From the NCBI GenBank assembly GCA_028288625.1, contig JAQBNI010000086.1, positions 1 to 36,662 of the forward strand: a stretch of DNA of 36,662 bases, written 5' to 3'. The notes under the pieces are model-generated. The model was not told the DNA's origin, searched no databases, and was given only the letters and a program-made list of their open reading frames with translations. Origin of the DNA: Bacteroidota bacterium (GTDB lineage Bacteria > Bacteroidota > Bacteroidia > Chitinophagales > JADIYW01). Below are positions 9,301 through 17,819 of this stretch, in pieces. The stretch's first letter is position 1. Every line of letters starts with the position of its first letter. The translations under genes and the position numbers were made by a program.

Positions 9301-12300
9301 GTGTGTGGATTTATATTGCCGGTGAAAATACTGCCAATGCCAATATAACGATAGATGCCACCCACGGAAAGTTTACACAGGCATCTACGCTCGGCATCAT
9401 ACATAACACCAACGATTCTACGGTAGAAGTGGATATAAATGCGTTGTGTGATTATTTCCATGTAAATACATACCAGCTTGGTGAATACAACACCATGTAT
9501 ATACGATTTACGGTACAGCCGGTTTGTAACAAGCCTATACATTTTGACATGTATTCATTTAAAGATATCGATATAGTACGCTCACAATTATTTTTAGATA
9601 ACAAGGAAGATATCTCAGGAAGCAATTACGGTGATACCTTATTTACGAACTATGCACAATACCACGCATTTACAGGTGATACGGTAGTACAATATTACAA
9701 TGCCTTTCCCGATAAGATTTATGATTACAAAACATTGCCGCGTTTTTTATTCGGCTTACTGGTATATAATGCACAGCTTGATTATTATGACAGTATCTAT
9801 GGAGGGCATAATGCATATGCGCATTTCAACCGTTTCATATCTGCGGCATTAGGTAGCATTGAAGCGACAGACAATCCAAACCCGGCGGGGCTCAACAGGG
9901 TTTCCTGGGATTTCCAGGTAAGGGCAAACACGCTTACAAATCCTATCTACTCCAACAATTATTATATCGATACCAATGCAACAGCTTACAACCCGTATTT
10001 AATTATACAGAATTCATCCGCCTTTACAAATATAAAAGTGGTGCGCCAATATGGAAATTTCGATACGATTTTAGGACCTATCTATAAACTGGATACCACA
10101 GGTATCGGCTTCCGCGACCCCGAGAAATATCCTTTCCGCATAATTGCGGATGTTAAAAGTTGTTCTGATAGCATGCAGGTTTTATTAGGGTTTAATTGTA
10201 CGGAATATCCAACTACATTGGATGATACTTTAATTTGTAATAAACAAAGTTTGATATTGTACACGAACTTCAATGCGGCTACTTTGCAAACGGCATTCGT
10301 TACACAACCCGATACAATACGCTTGTGCGATACGGCGACAGTGGAGTTTAAAGTTACTTCTTCTAATTTAGATAATGTATTAAGCATCTTGAATACATTG
10401 GTATTGCCAAGTGGTTTTTCTGTGGTACCGCATACGTCCATGGTTAAATTCCCGGATAGTTCGCAGTATGTGCCGACATTAGATCCGCAGCATATTCCGG
10501 GTACTACGAAATACATTTATTACATCGACAGTGTAATACCGGGCATCAAAAACTCCGGTTTGTTTGGGTATAATTACATCTTCAATCATCTTGATGCACT
10601 AGATTCAAATTTATATTCTATCCGTTTTACCATTGTTGCAGAGTGTAATAATAATACATTGCAGTCCGGTTATAAAATGTCTCTTACCATAAACGGGCAA
10701 AGTGCTTGCGGCAAACCGACAAAATCTGTTCGAATTTATTCAGATGCATTATATATAAGCGGCGCGCAGAAACTATACGATGCTGATATAGATATCCCGA
10801 GGGCACAAATAAAAGTATGTACCCACGATATCACTACTTCCATCGTTTCCTTTATAAACATTGGTCCTTTAGCAACCGGAAGTAATGACTCTCTTAGTAT
10901 TATTTTACCTGCGGGAGTTATATTGGTGGACTCGGCTATTGCGCTCTATAATCCTACCACACAGCATTTAGGCCAGTATCATGTGACTGTGACCAATGAT
11001 GGAGTTGCTGTAAAATATACTATCAAATTACCGACGGGAATTACAGAAGCAGATTCATTGATATTTGCCATACATCTGATGGCATCATCCACATTGAATT
11101 GCGGTGAATTGCCTTTACAAATTGAAACATTTAATAAAACACAAGTACGTTGTTATATTGATGGTTCTTTATGCGCCGCCAATCAGAATACAGGAAATGT
11201 AGAAGCGTTGATCGATATTACAAAACCCAGTTTAGTAATACAGGATTTTGATGTTATTCATATTGCAAAAGGCGTCACAAAAGACACGATCACCTTTAGG
11301 GCAATTATCTTAAATATCGGCGACAGTGTATTACCGGCTTCGTCCATTAGTTTTAGTTTGTATGGAGATGTAAATGGTACGCATATACTTGAAAATGGAA
11401 TTGATGTTTTTATAGATACTCTTTTATTTAAAAGCGGACTTAACACAGGAACTGCTATTACGCTGATGAAGAAAGTGGTGGTTGATAAGAATGTATTTTG
11501 TTCCTTTGTCTTGGCACAAGATACTACCTGTGCTTGTGGATTACCTCAAGCCAATACGATTTTGCTGTTGCCGGTGCAGAATGCAGGAAATGATGTTATC
11601 ACTTGTTCCAACAGAACAATAACGATTGGCAGCCCACAATTACCAGGGTTTACGTATTCCTGGAGTCCAGGAGCTTTTCTCTTAACTCCCAACGCACCGC
11701 AGACTCAACTCATTCCCATCAATCATAAACATAAAATTGATACACTGCAATACGTACTGACAACTCAAACCAATACGTCTATCTGTATATACATTGATAC
11801 GGTGACAGTGATAGTATATCCAAAAATTGATACCATTATCAATAAAACAATCTGCAGCGGCGACAGTATCATCATAGGTGGTATCGTTTACAAGACCGCA
11901 GGTGTGTATGTGCAAAACTTAACTTCTGTGTTTGGCTGTGACAGCATCGTGCGAACTAATTTATCATTGACGACCAACTGTGTTTGCCCAACCATTAATG
12001 CTAGCATTTCAGATACGTTCTTTTGTTCAAAAAATGTTTCTGCGAGTGCCGTTATTACAGACTACACTTCTGTCCAATGGTCGTTGACAAGCGATTTCAC
12101 TCAAATCATTTCCAATACCATTAGTTTGTCTGCCATACAAAATAATGCTGCTCAAACTTATTACTTAAGAGTAGAAAATGCCGGTTGTATAAAAATTGAT
12201 AGTATCACTCTATATAATAATACCATCACGTTTACGAATAATGATAAAATAATTTGCGACACCTCTTTAGTGAATATCAACCTGCAGGTAAATTCATCCA

Positions 12301-12986
12301 CTGGATACACCGTCCAATGGAATATTGGAGATTCTCTTTTCCAGACAAGCAATACATCACAGATAAACTATCTGGCCATGCATTCGCAAACGGCTCACTT
12401 TACTATCACAAATAATAAAGGCTGTACTGTTACAGATAGTTTTAATATAATGATGAATGAAATACCTGTTGCGGATATTACAGCATCGCAGGTATTGGTG
12501 ACGCCAAACACAACCGTCCAATTACAAACACCATTTAATAATACTTATGTGTATGCATGGACACCCATTAGTTCAGTTTCTAATCCCAACATCTACAATC
12601 CAGCGACACAGCTAACGCAAAACACCTGGTATTATGTAAACGTAACGGATAGAAATAATTGCGAAAATGCAGACTCCATATTAATACGTATTCAACAAAC
12701 TGATTGCGATGCACAGTTTTTTATCCCAAATGCTTTTTCGCCAAATGGAGATGGTGTGAATGATATTTTCAAAGTACGATATCCATGTGAACTGGAAGAT
12801 TTTTATTTGATTATTTATGACCGTTGGGGATTGAAAGTATTCGAGTCGCACGATATCAACATTGGCTGGAATGGAGAATTTAATGGTGACCGCGAACAAG
12901 TAGATGTGTATGCATTTTATGTAGCATATATGCCTGTTGGCAGTACAAAGAAAATAGTAAAAGGAAATGTAACGTTATTGGAATAG
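6312..12986 (+). CDS. Giant T9SS type B (gliding-type C-terminus) surface protein
   Basis: 2224 residues from a TTG start; the only upstream in-frame codons before a stop offer no ATG. The signal peptide is 'LILTIIFILASSSLFAS'. The body is a long series of beta-rich, Thr/Ser/Asn-rich Ig-like segments with many scattered cysteines. Towards the C-terminus is a 'TICSGDSIIIGGIVYKTAGVY' segment, a motif common in Bacteroidota adhesins. The last about 90 residues begin 'FFIPNAFSPNGDGVNDIF' and end 'KGNVTLLE', the CHU_C/type B sorting domain used by SprB-like gliding adhesins. It probably acts at the cell surface as an adhesin. Its position just inside the tRNA scar, and the lack of nearby partners, suggest it is element cargo. 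Confidence 0.9.
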   Translation: MNFINLSHKEKYNLILTIIFILASSSLFASKLTSVRYTLPSKVEYCINDTFFIKIKNITHSKLANVNLYNVFSIYKNRYDSSIAPISYTGNTLGQPATISNKGHVTIFLKDTLYAGETIEIGIIGKLNCVGYHSYYDTSALTNIIQVSYKSGNTLKMDQTITTIYNPQIPVLVISNVTPSTQDVILFQPYFIDVDVVNGGFGDLSAFVLKLNYNKPEFQTKIDSIAGSMGILIRNTDTTASIYVGENVFRQQLGSPTMKTRQRITLRIYLHNQTCNYTGIMKSNISGYLICPDDTFSFCDTTRSPKDFFINYQAKPKNITVVRDTRDRSCIISGTNNFKRDIVIRNDEAVPLDSIYFTINSGYATGGEILYTALDTSSFLMRYNNNAFQKPAIWGILKTDTSLYRPFDLSRYDTLPPVTRDYLIEYFTNVNNNLVRNLGVYESCYGDTKQIYEARVRLPNGMQLQPGDSIAIHYESRMCDQIDNYCNLYKYVNYNNYTISYYEPCIKQYLLPIVSNEHDLDNYEVYEQPPHIILIGNLAEYCLSSYYYIFDAWMYLQKMRQDEPVRHYSDSVYYQNSVYTIEMRLSNMLDFSNTLPVIYSRIWGTQWPADYKTMTVQGNEKVYTFYWKYNGAKIDSIFTYNPNLSVSAGINFPCVHADCSIQDDGHQYMTRTDGFFVQPVDGCAPLPMPLSICSSNIKVDVYCPQPGCAYPFMSITEAHLERINLGLKDSNNDGIPDDSVTVASKFEVLNLNTYIAGDTMLAKHLMVPVNIAAGNTAFKNAYSYIQFSEAAPANYWSSAGGKIEFYDKNTNTHYKCNITSAQVNLDTAQRRWYINCSPKAYAAQFPVLANFYFKEGDSVNVYPLFRFDVNLEGGFLDNELYLIHTYLSDSALDFKTLSVADNKPDLIANHIYRCSFTFNYLNLMGYSMAANFYELGGNNNIDDVKYCNDKSTLTSSFEFGMLHYSTVFFFGNEVRQLVRPKKETFILPRKTGYVATSVWIYIAGENTANANITIDATHGKFTQASTLGIIHNTNDSTVEVDINALCDYFHVNTYQLGEYNTMYIRFTVQPVCNKPIHFDMYSFKDIDIVRSQLFLDNKEDISGSNYGDTLFTNYAQYHAFTGDTVVQYYNAFPDKIYDYKTLPRFLFGLLVYNAQLDYYDSIYGGHNAYAHFNRFISAALGSIEATDNPNPAGLNRVSWDFQVRANTLTNPIYSNNYYIDTNATAYNPYLIIQNSSAFTNIKVVRQYGNFDTILGPIYKLDTTGIGFRDPEKYPFRIIADVKSCSDSMQVLLGFNCTEYPTTLDDTLICNKQSLILYTNFNAATLQTAFVTQPDTIRLCDTATVEFKVTSSNLDNVLSILNTLVLPSGFSVVPHTSMVKFPDSSQYVPTLDPQHIPGTTKYIYYIDSVIPGIKNSGLFGYNYIFNHLDALDSNLYSIRFTIVAECNNNTLQSGYKMSLTINGQSACGKPTKSVRIYSDALYISGAQKLYDADIDIPRAQIKVCTHDITTSIVSFINIGPLATGSNDSLSIILPAGVILVDSAIALYNPTTQHLGQYHVTVTNDGVAVKYTIKLPTGITEADSLIFAIHLMASSTLNCGELPLQIETFNKTQVRCYIDGSLCAANQNTGNVEALIDITKPSLVIQDFDVIHIAKGVTKDTITFRAIILNIGDSVLPASSISFSLYGDVNGTHILENGIDVFIDTLLFKSGLNTGTAITLMKKVVVDKNVFCSFVLAQDTTCACGLPQANTILLLPVQNAGNDVITCSNRTITIGSPQLPGFTYSWSPGAFLLTPNAPQTQLIPINHKHKIDTLQYVLTTQTNTSICIYIDTVTVIVYPKIDTIINKTICSGDSIIIGGIVYKTAGVYVQNLTSVFGCDSIVRTNLSLTTNCVCPTINASISDTFFCSKNVSASAVITDYTSVQWSLTSDFTQIISNTISLSAIQNNAAQTYYLRVENAGCIKIDSITLYNNTITFTNNDKIICDTSLVNINLQVNSSTGYTVQWNIGDSLFQTSNTSQINYLAMHSQTAHFTITNNKGCTVTDSFNIMMNEIPVADITASQVLVTPNTTVQLQTPFNNTYVYAWTPISSVSNPNIYNPATQLTQNTWYYVNVTDRNNCENADSILIRIQQTDCDAQFFIPNAFSPNGDGVNDIFKVRYPCELEDFYLIIYDRWGLKVFESHDINIGWNGEFNGDREQVDVYAFYVAYMPVGSTKKIVKGNVTLLE

Positions 12987-13053
12987 TTTATATAAGTTTA
13001 TATATGTGGCTCATAGCAATTCTTATTAAGATATTAATTTTCTGTTAGCACAT

Positions 13054-13081
13054 AAAAAAAGCGATTGGTTATACCAATCGC
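13054..13081 (-). terminator. Intrinsic terminator for the integrase gene
   Basis: A 9-bp perfect stem (gcgattggt 13061-13069, accaatcgc 13073-13081) with a 3-base loop is followed on the minus strand by seven T's (13054-13060). It lies 73 bases past the integrase stop codon. Confidence 0.88.
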
Positions 13082-13154
13082 TGCGAGCTCCTCAGCTTCA
13101 TTTGAAACGTGTAACAATATCAATTTATAATTCCGAAAACGATAAAGCGGCTAA

Positions 13155-14375
13155 TTATCCCTTGATAACTCTCTCATGTTCGGTATCAAGCTGTTCGCTT
13201 GGCAGGGAATCCAAGTAAATTTCAGTAGTTTTTGTACTGCTATGACCGAGCATTTCAGAAATAGATGTAATGGGAATATTGAGTTGTTTGGCAATTGTTG
13301 CAAACGTATGTCGGGCAACATAAGCAGTAAGCTTTTCAGCAATTTCACATCGCTTGGCTAAATCCTTCAATTTTTCATTATAACGCGCCCGAGCCCATTC
13401 TATATCTCTATAGATTTCTTCTTCATTTGTCCGCTTCACTATATTGAAAATATAATCATTGCCGTTTTTTCCATCAAGATAAATGTCAAGTATGTCTTTA
13501 ATCTCGGCAATGATTTTGATGCTATAGGGTTTATCCGTCTTTTGACGTTCATAGTAAATACGGCCTCCAATAATATTAGAATATTTCAAGCGTGCCATGT
13601 CTGCATATGGCATGCCTCGAGTATAGAAGCAAAACAAGAAAATCAGTCTCGTATGGTACAGTGGATCTTGCGGGGATAAATTCAATGCTTGAATTTTACG
13701 GATGGAAGTCATGGAAATAGCCCGCTTAGCCGTTTTCGTAGTTTTAATCTGATAGTTTTTAAAAGGATAGCTTGCAGCTTCAATAAGGTCTGATTTGATC
13801 GCTTGATTGTAAACCGCTTTAATGGTGCGCATATATGCAGCAAGCCCATTTAATGCATTGCCTTTTTTCATGTGTGCAATTTCCATGTTCTTTAAAAATT
13901 GATACGTTATTTCCTCAAAACTAATATCATCTTTACCTGTAATGGTTCTCAGATGAGTAAGCATGGATCGGTACGACCGGGCATTGCCAATGCGCCCAGC
14001 TTCTTTGAGTTCATCAATTAATTGTTGGGTATAGTCGGTAAACGATGGGCTTAATGTGTCACGTTCAAACAAATCTTTAATTTGCTTTGCATCATTTAAT
14101 GTTGCTAACAACTTTTTATCATCGAGGTAAGTAATAAAGTCTACAAGCTCAGTTTTTTTGTTGCTGATCCAGTTATTGAGACGCATGACTGATTCGGTTC
14201 CTTTATAGCTTGATTTGACTTTGCGGGCTTTATCGTCCCAATCCTTTGCATGGAAGAATTTGCCAAGAGTTATTTGGGATGAAGTAGTGCCATGGATAAT
14301 ACGTAACAGGAGTGCATACGTTCCATCCGGCTTTGGTCGGCGGGTGTCTAACACTACCAATACGTTTGTTTTCAT
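13155..14375 (-). CDS. Tyrosine-type site-specific integrase of the mobile element
   Basis: 406 residues, full length for Bacteroidota element integrases. An N-terminal arm-binding domain (about 1-95, with 'RRPKPDGTYALLLRI' and 'ITLGKFFHAKDWDDKARKV') is followed by a SAM-like core-binding domain (about 110-200) and the catalytic domain (about 220-395). Catalytic residues seen: Arg253 ('YTRGMPYADMARL'), Lys280, Arg355-His356 ('YVARHTFA'), His378 ('MLGHSSTKTTEIYL') and nucleophile Tyr387. The box II His is Tyr352, common in this group. It should excise and insert the element, and is the best candidate for use of the tRNA-Asn site at 6040, though the giant gene lies between them. A terminator follows and it is 84 bases downstream of the mobilization operon. 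Confidence 0.93.
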   Translation of the reverse strand: MKTNVLVVLDTRRPKPDGTYALLLRIIHGTTSSQITLGKFFHAKDWDDKARKVKSSYKGTESVMRLNNWISNKKTELVDFITYLDDKKLLATLNDAKQIKDLFERDTLSPSFTDYTQQLIDELKEAGRIGNARSYRSMLTHLRTITGKDDISFEEITYQFLKNMEIAHMKKGNALNGLAAYMRTIKAVYNQAIKSDLIEAASYPFKNYQIKTTKTAKRAISMTSIRKIQALNLSPQDPLYHTRLIFLFCFYTRGMPYADMARLKYSNIIGGRIYYERQKTDKPYSIKIIAEIKDILDIYLDGKNGNDYIFNIVKRTNEEEIYRDIEWARARYNEKLKDLAKRCEIAEKLTAYVARHTFATIAKQLNIPITSISEMLGHSSTKTTEIYLDSLPSEQLDTEHERVIKG

Positions 14376-14459
14376 AAGATATTTAGTTTTTAATGAGCAA
14401 TAATTAAGTTTATTGTAGCTCTAAAAAAGGATACGAAAAGGGTAAAGAATGTGCAGTTA

Positions 14460-14702
14460 TTACACATCTCTACCAAGATTTTGTTCGGCAGATTCTTCTC
14501 GGAGATTTTGAAAATCCTGATATAAATTCTGATTGCGCTCATATGCTAATCCCTCCTTAAAACCTGAGAGATAGTCATTCTTGATATCTATTGCTTCTTG
14601 TTGGAGTTCTTTGGCAACGGTTGGTTCAATCTGCACAAGCCAACAAGCGTCATCAAAGCCGCGCGCAAATTCTTTTTCATCAATTTGTGTTTTCATTTTC
14701 AA
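14460..14702 (-). CDS. Small hypothetical protein of the mobilization operon
   Basis: 80 residues, acidic and helical ('EFARGFDDACWLVQIEPTVAKELQQEAIDIKNDYLSG'). No family is recognised. It overlaps the preceding excisionase-like gene by 4 bases, so it is translationally linked to it, and it is the last gene before the integrase. Small acidic proteins at this position may act in excision control, but that is only a positional guess. Confidence 0.65.
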   Translation of the reverse strand: MKMKTQIDEKEFARGFDDACWLVQIEPTVAKELQQEAIDIKNDYLSGFKEGLAYERNQNLYQDFQNLREESAEQNLGRDV

Positions 14703-14989
14703 AACATTTTTTTGGCGTTAGATTCAATGTATTCCAATATGCTTTCTTTGTCATACACAGTATTCTTTTTTGATAAAATAAAAGAGAATTTAATTTTGCC
14801 AGTATCTTTTAATACTTGTAGACTCGTTCGAGAAGAAATATTCAGCAATCTCATAGCTTCTTCAGCACAAATCCATTTTTGTTCAATACCATGCTTATCC
14901 CGTACATAAACCATGAGAGTATCTACTAATGATTTGAATGCATCAGTTTTTAAGCAAATTACTTCATTGTCATTATCTATCTTTCCCAT
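14699..14989 (-). CDS. Excisionase-like helix-turn-helix protein
   Basis: 96 residues. The central part 'WICAEEAMRLLNISSRTSLQVLKDTGKIKFSFILSKKNTVYDKESILEYIES' is a winged HTH of the MerR/excisionase (HTH_17) type. It has the typical 'A.rlLniS..T...l...GkI.f....' helix, then 'y...sI.eyi'. In Bacteroidota mobile elements such proteins bend DNA at the attachment site to drive excision or regulate mobilization genes. It overlaps the relaxase gene by 13 bases and the next small gene by 4. It is two genes from the integrase, consistent with recombination directionality. Confidence 0.8.
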   Translation of the reverse strand: MGKIDNDNEVICLKTDAFKSLVDTLMVYVRDKHGIEQKWICAEEAMRLLNISSRTSLQVLKDTGKIKFSFILSKKNTVYDKESILEYIESNAKKMF

Positions 14990-15783
14990 GATTTTATATT
15001 TTGGTGAAATGATGTGTCGCGTACTTTTCCAAATTCAGATACATATAGTTCTTTATTGCGTAGGTATTGCAGATCAATTCCCAAAGTGCGAAAGCGGATC
15101 TTCCTTTTTCCAATAATCCCCGCAACATTTCCTTTTCTTTCATAAAGTTTATAGCCTTGCTTTTTCAGTTTCGCAAAAAAAGAATTTTGTGAATCAGAGT
15201 ACAAATACAATTCCTTTACGGTAGCATTAATCTGCTCTTTTTCTGTAACTACACCTCGCTTCCTTATCTGATATTCCTTTTCAGAAACACGTGTCTGTCC
15301 TTTGCCATGCATTACCTGGCTGTGTTCGAGTTCAGGAAAAGCGTTTTGCAATTCCATCTTAATTTCATGAAATCGTGATTTAGACACTCTTGTGGAAATT
15401 CCACTTTGATCTATTCCACTAATCGCAAAATGAATATGAATAGATTGTTTGTCGTAATGAGGTACTGCTACAGACAAAGCATGAGCATTCCTTAGCCTGA
15501 GATATTTTTTTGCAATGGCTTTAAGCTTTTTTTGTGTGAGATGTTTGCTATCCAATTGATGAATGGATAAAATGTCATGGTACACCAAAACAGAATTCTT
15601 TCTGGGATGGACACGATTCTTTTCATTGAGCATAATTGTCTTAGTATAATCTTGTATTTTAGTTCCCGTGATATTCTGAAGTAATAGGAAATCATTTTGC
15701 TTTTTCTCTTGGAAAAAATAACTGAGCAACTGTTGTATAGTACTTACTCGGTTGCCTTTTCTTGTAAGAGACTTAATAATCAC
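14977..15783 (-). CDS. Relaxase / mobilization nuclease
   Basis: 268 residues. The start 'MIIKSLTRKG...IQQLLSYF' matches the Bacteroidota relaxase N-terminus, with Tyr22 as likely nicking residue. The metal-binding motif is 'HYDKQSIHIHFAISG' with His109, His116 and His118. 'VLVYHDILSIH' lies before it. It would nick at oriT and stay bound to the transferred strand. It overlaps the accessory mobilization gene by 4 bases and is shorter than many family members, lacking a long C-terminal region, which is typical of mobilizable rather than self-transmissible elements. No oriT could be identified by eye. Confidence 0.9.
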   Translation of the reverse strand: MIIKSLTRKGNRVSTIQQLLSYFFQEKKQNDFLLLQNITGTKIQDYTKTIMLNEKNRVHPRKNSVLVYHDILSIHQLDSKHLTQKKLKAIAKKYLRLRNAHALSVAVPHYDKQSIHIHFAISGIDQSGISTRVSKSRFHEIKMELQNAFPELEHSQVMHGKGQTRVSEKEYQIRKRGVVTEKEQINATVKELYLYSDSQNSFFAKLKKQGYKLYERKGNVAGIIGKRKIRFRTLGIDLQYLRNKELYVSEFGKVRDTSFHQNIKSWER

Positions 15784-16232
15784 TTTATTTCAATTTTAGT
15801 TTTTATTGACTCTAAAACCATTCTTAATTCATCATAGTTATTATTACTAAACCACTTGTTTGTTTCTTTCACTTCTATGCCATCAATAGTATTCTTATAA
15901 TAGGTTAAGAGCTGTAAAATTTCTTTATAATCCATAGTGTGTTTAAGTGGCGAAGATTGAGAAAGATCGGCGCACACCAATAATTTTAAATAGCCTGGAA
16001 TAGTTACGCCATATTCTTTTGCACGTATACGTACTTGTTTTATTTGCAGATTTGAAAAAGAAAGCGAAAACTCACGTCTTTCTATTTTTCGCTTTCGATG
16101 TTTTAATTTCCTGTCATATGCCTTGTAATAATCCTTAATCTCTTGTTGTATAACCGCTTCATCACCGCCATCAAGAAAACCATTTTGATAAAGATGTAAC
16201 CATAGCCTTGTATTTCGCTTAGGATATTTCAT
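15780..16232 (-). CDS. Accessory mobilization protein (ribbon-helix-helix type, MobC/MbpA-like)
   Basis: 150 residues. A very basic stretch (residues about 40-52, 'RKLKHRKRKIERREF') precedes 'LSFSNLQIKQVRIRAKEYGVTIPGYLKLLVCADL', which reads as a beta strand followed by two helices, as in ribbon-helix-helix relaxosome proteins. These bind oriT and help the relaxase open the strands. It lies directly upstream of the relaxase with a 4-base overlap and downstream of the coupling ATPase with another 4-base overlap, so the three are translationally coupled. The family call rests on the motif and the context. Confidence 0.75.
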   Translation of the reverse strand: MKYPKRNTRLWLHLYQNGFLDGGDEAVIQQEIKDYYKAYDRKLKHRKRKIERREFSLSFSNLQIKQVRIRAKEYGVTIPGYLKLLVCADLSQSSPLKHTMDYKEILQLLTYYKNTIDGIEVKETNKWFSNNNYDELRMVLESIKTKIEIK

Positions 16233-17638
16233 TCCATATTGAGAAAGTGGAGTTCATTTTCGTAAGCATCACCAATAAAACTTTCAGTTTTATTCTGCGT
16301 CTTTGAACGCATTGAGGGATTGTCATAATAGGGTGTAAGTTTAAGCTTCATTGGCTGTGCATTTCCATAAAGCAAAATCGCTTCATCTGCGCTCATTGTG
16401 CGTACTTCATCTGCGGTCAAGAGTTCCCGCACCGAGTTTCCTGTGTCTGTTGTATATTCAAATCTTCCAAGTTCCTGGCTGAGGTCTTTAGTAACTCCAT
16501 AACTCAAACCAGTCATATAGAGTTTAGCTATACAGTTGTTGCGGATCGTTTGGGCGTCATTGGCTCCATACAATTGTTCCACCTGTGCGTAATCCTGACA
16601 TAGTAACATGACATTGGCTAAGTACTTGCGGGACGTACTCAAAATACTTGATATGGATGGCAGATGCAATACTGGAAATTCGTCTAAAACAAACTGCACA
16701 TATCTATCGCTATCGCCGCCTTCAGGTAGTTTTGACATGAGGAGCTTACACATTTGCTCAAAGAAAATTGAAATAAGAACGGAGTAGTAATTACTATCGG
16801 TTGAATTGCATTGAATAAAAATAGCTCGTTTGCCTTTGCGCAAATCCTCAATTCCAAGAGTATCAATTGCAGTTATTTTAGAAACTTCCGGGTCTGAAAA
16901 TATTTGCAAGGCAGATATAGCCGTTGCAATGATGCTGGTCCGAAGCTTAGTGTCATAGGAAATAAAATTTTTGTATTCATTTATGATTTGCTGATTGTTT
17001 GTATGAATGATCAAGGCATCCAATACTTTTGGATTGAAGCTAAATTGTTGCAATAAATGAAGCGTATTGACAAAGGTTCTATACTTTTCTTTTTGATGAA
17101 TTTGTATCTGAATGACAAGCGATATAATTGCTGTGGCAGAAATATTCCAAAATGGATCTTTCCCTTCTCCGAGCGTTGCGCGCACGAGCATTCCCGCAAT
17201 TTTATTTGCGTCGGATTTATCCTTTATCCTGTGCATTGGATTCCATGACCGGCTTATGAGAGAATTAGATAGATTAATAACTATGACATCATATCCTCTT
17301 TCTTTTAAATTATGACCTGTATGTAGTAGTAATTCGCCGGACGGATCGTTCAAAATCATGCTGTTATTTGATTTCAAAATGCTTGGTATAACGATAGACG
17401 ATGTTTTTCCAACACCAGAACCCGCAATGACAAGTGCATGTGGTTTTTGTATCTCTAAGCATCGTTTCCCATCAAGGCAAAATCCATCATTTGATTTTGA
17501 AAGGAATTTATCTACTTCAATAAATTCCGATTTGTAACTGTGATCTCTACTTTCTTTTATTAATTCATTTGTTACGCTATCAAAGCCGCGATGCATCATT
17601 AATAATAATTCTTCTGAAAGTGTTGCTATCCTTCCCAT
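16229..17638 (-). CDS. TraG/VirD4-type coupling ATPase, lacking its own membrane anchor
   Basis: 469 residues. Walker A 'GSGVGKTS' is at residues 73-80, 'NDPSGEL' near 97-103, and Walker B 'YVQFVLDEF' at about 313-321. This is the order expected of type IV coupling proteins, which deliver the relaxosome to the conjugation channel. Typical family members carry two N-terminal transmembrane helices; here the 70 residues before the ATPase core have none. The gene one base upstream encodes a separate 56-residue membrane protein, which may supply the anchor. No VirB4 or channel protein is in the window, so a helper element is needed for transfer. Confidence 0.9.
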   Translation of the reverse strand: MGRIATLSEELLLMMHRGFDSVTNELIKESRDHSYKSEFIEVDKFLSKSNDGFCLDGKRCLEIQKPHALVIAGSGVGKTSSIVIPSILKSNNSMILNDPSGELLLHTGHNLKERGYDVIVINLSNSLISRSWNPMHRIKDKSDANKIAGMLVRATLGEGKDPFWNISATAIISLVIQIQIHQKEKYRTFVNTLHLLQQFSFNPKVLDALIIHTNNQQIINEYKNFISYDTKLRTSIIATAISALQIFSDPEVSKITAIDTLGIEDLRKGKRAIFIQCNSTDSNYYSVLISIFFEQMCKLLMSKLPEGGDSDRYVQFVLDEFPVLHLPSISSILSTSRKYLANVMLLCQDYAQVEQLYGANDAQTIRNNCIAKLYMTGLSYGVTKDLSQELGRFEYTTDTGNSVRELLTADEVRTMSADEAILLYGNAQPMKLKLTPYYDNPSMRSKTQNKTESFIGDAYENELHFLNME

Positions 17639-17639
17639 G

Positions 17640-17810
17640 TTATAGATGCTTTTTAGGTACTTTTAAATAATCTTCTATTTTCGTGTTGAGAATGGAAATA
17701 ACCATAACTACAATTCGCCCTGCAATCAATAAGAGTAGCAGGAAAAGTCTCCATAGCAGAAGAAACGATTGCTTTAAAATTGTTGACACGATATTTTTTT
17801 CAGATTTCAT
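17640..17810 (-). CDS. 56-residue membrane protein, candidate detached anchor of the coupling ATPase
   Basis: A short gene, ATG at 17810, TAA at 17640-17642, one base before the coupling ATPase start codon. The product starts 'MKSEKNIVSTILKQSF' and has a strongly hydrophobic core from about residue 16 to 40 ('FLLLWRLFLLLLLIAGRIVV' then 'MVISIL'), then a charged tail 'NTKIEDYLKVPKKHL'. That gives one long or two tightly packed membrane helices with a polar C-terminus. Position, spacing and hydrophobicity suggest it replaces the N-terminal membrane part missing from the ATPase. An independent membrane protein is also possible. It sits 9 bases after the next upstream gene. Confidence 0.7.
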   Translation of the reverse strand: MKSEKNIVSTILKQSFLLLWRLFLLLLLIAGRIVVMVISILNTKIEDYLKVPKKHL

Positions 17811-17819
17811 GGTATTGAA

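Noticed and set aside
13060-13110. Possible second attachment site past the integrase
   Set aside because: I compared it with the tRNA-Asn 3' half at 5998-6040. Only a few scattered bases match, and the hairpin there is fully explained as a terminator.
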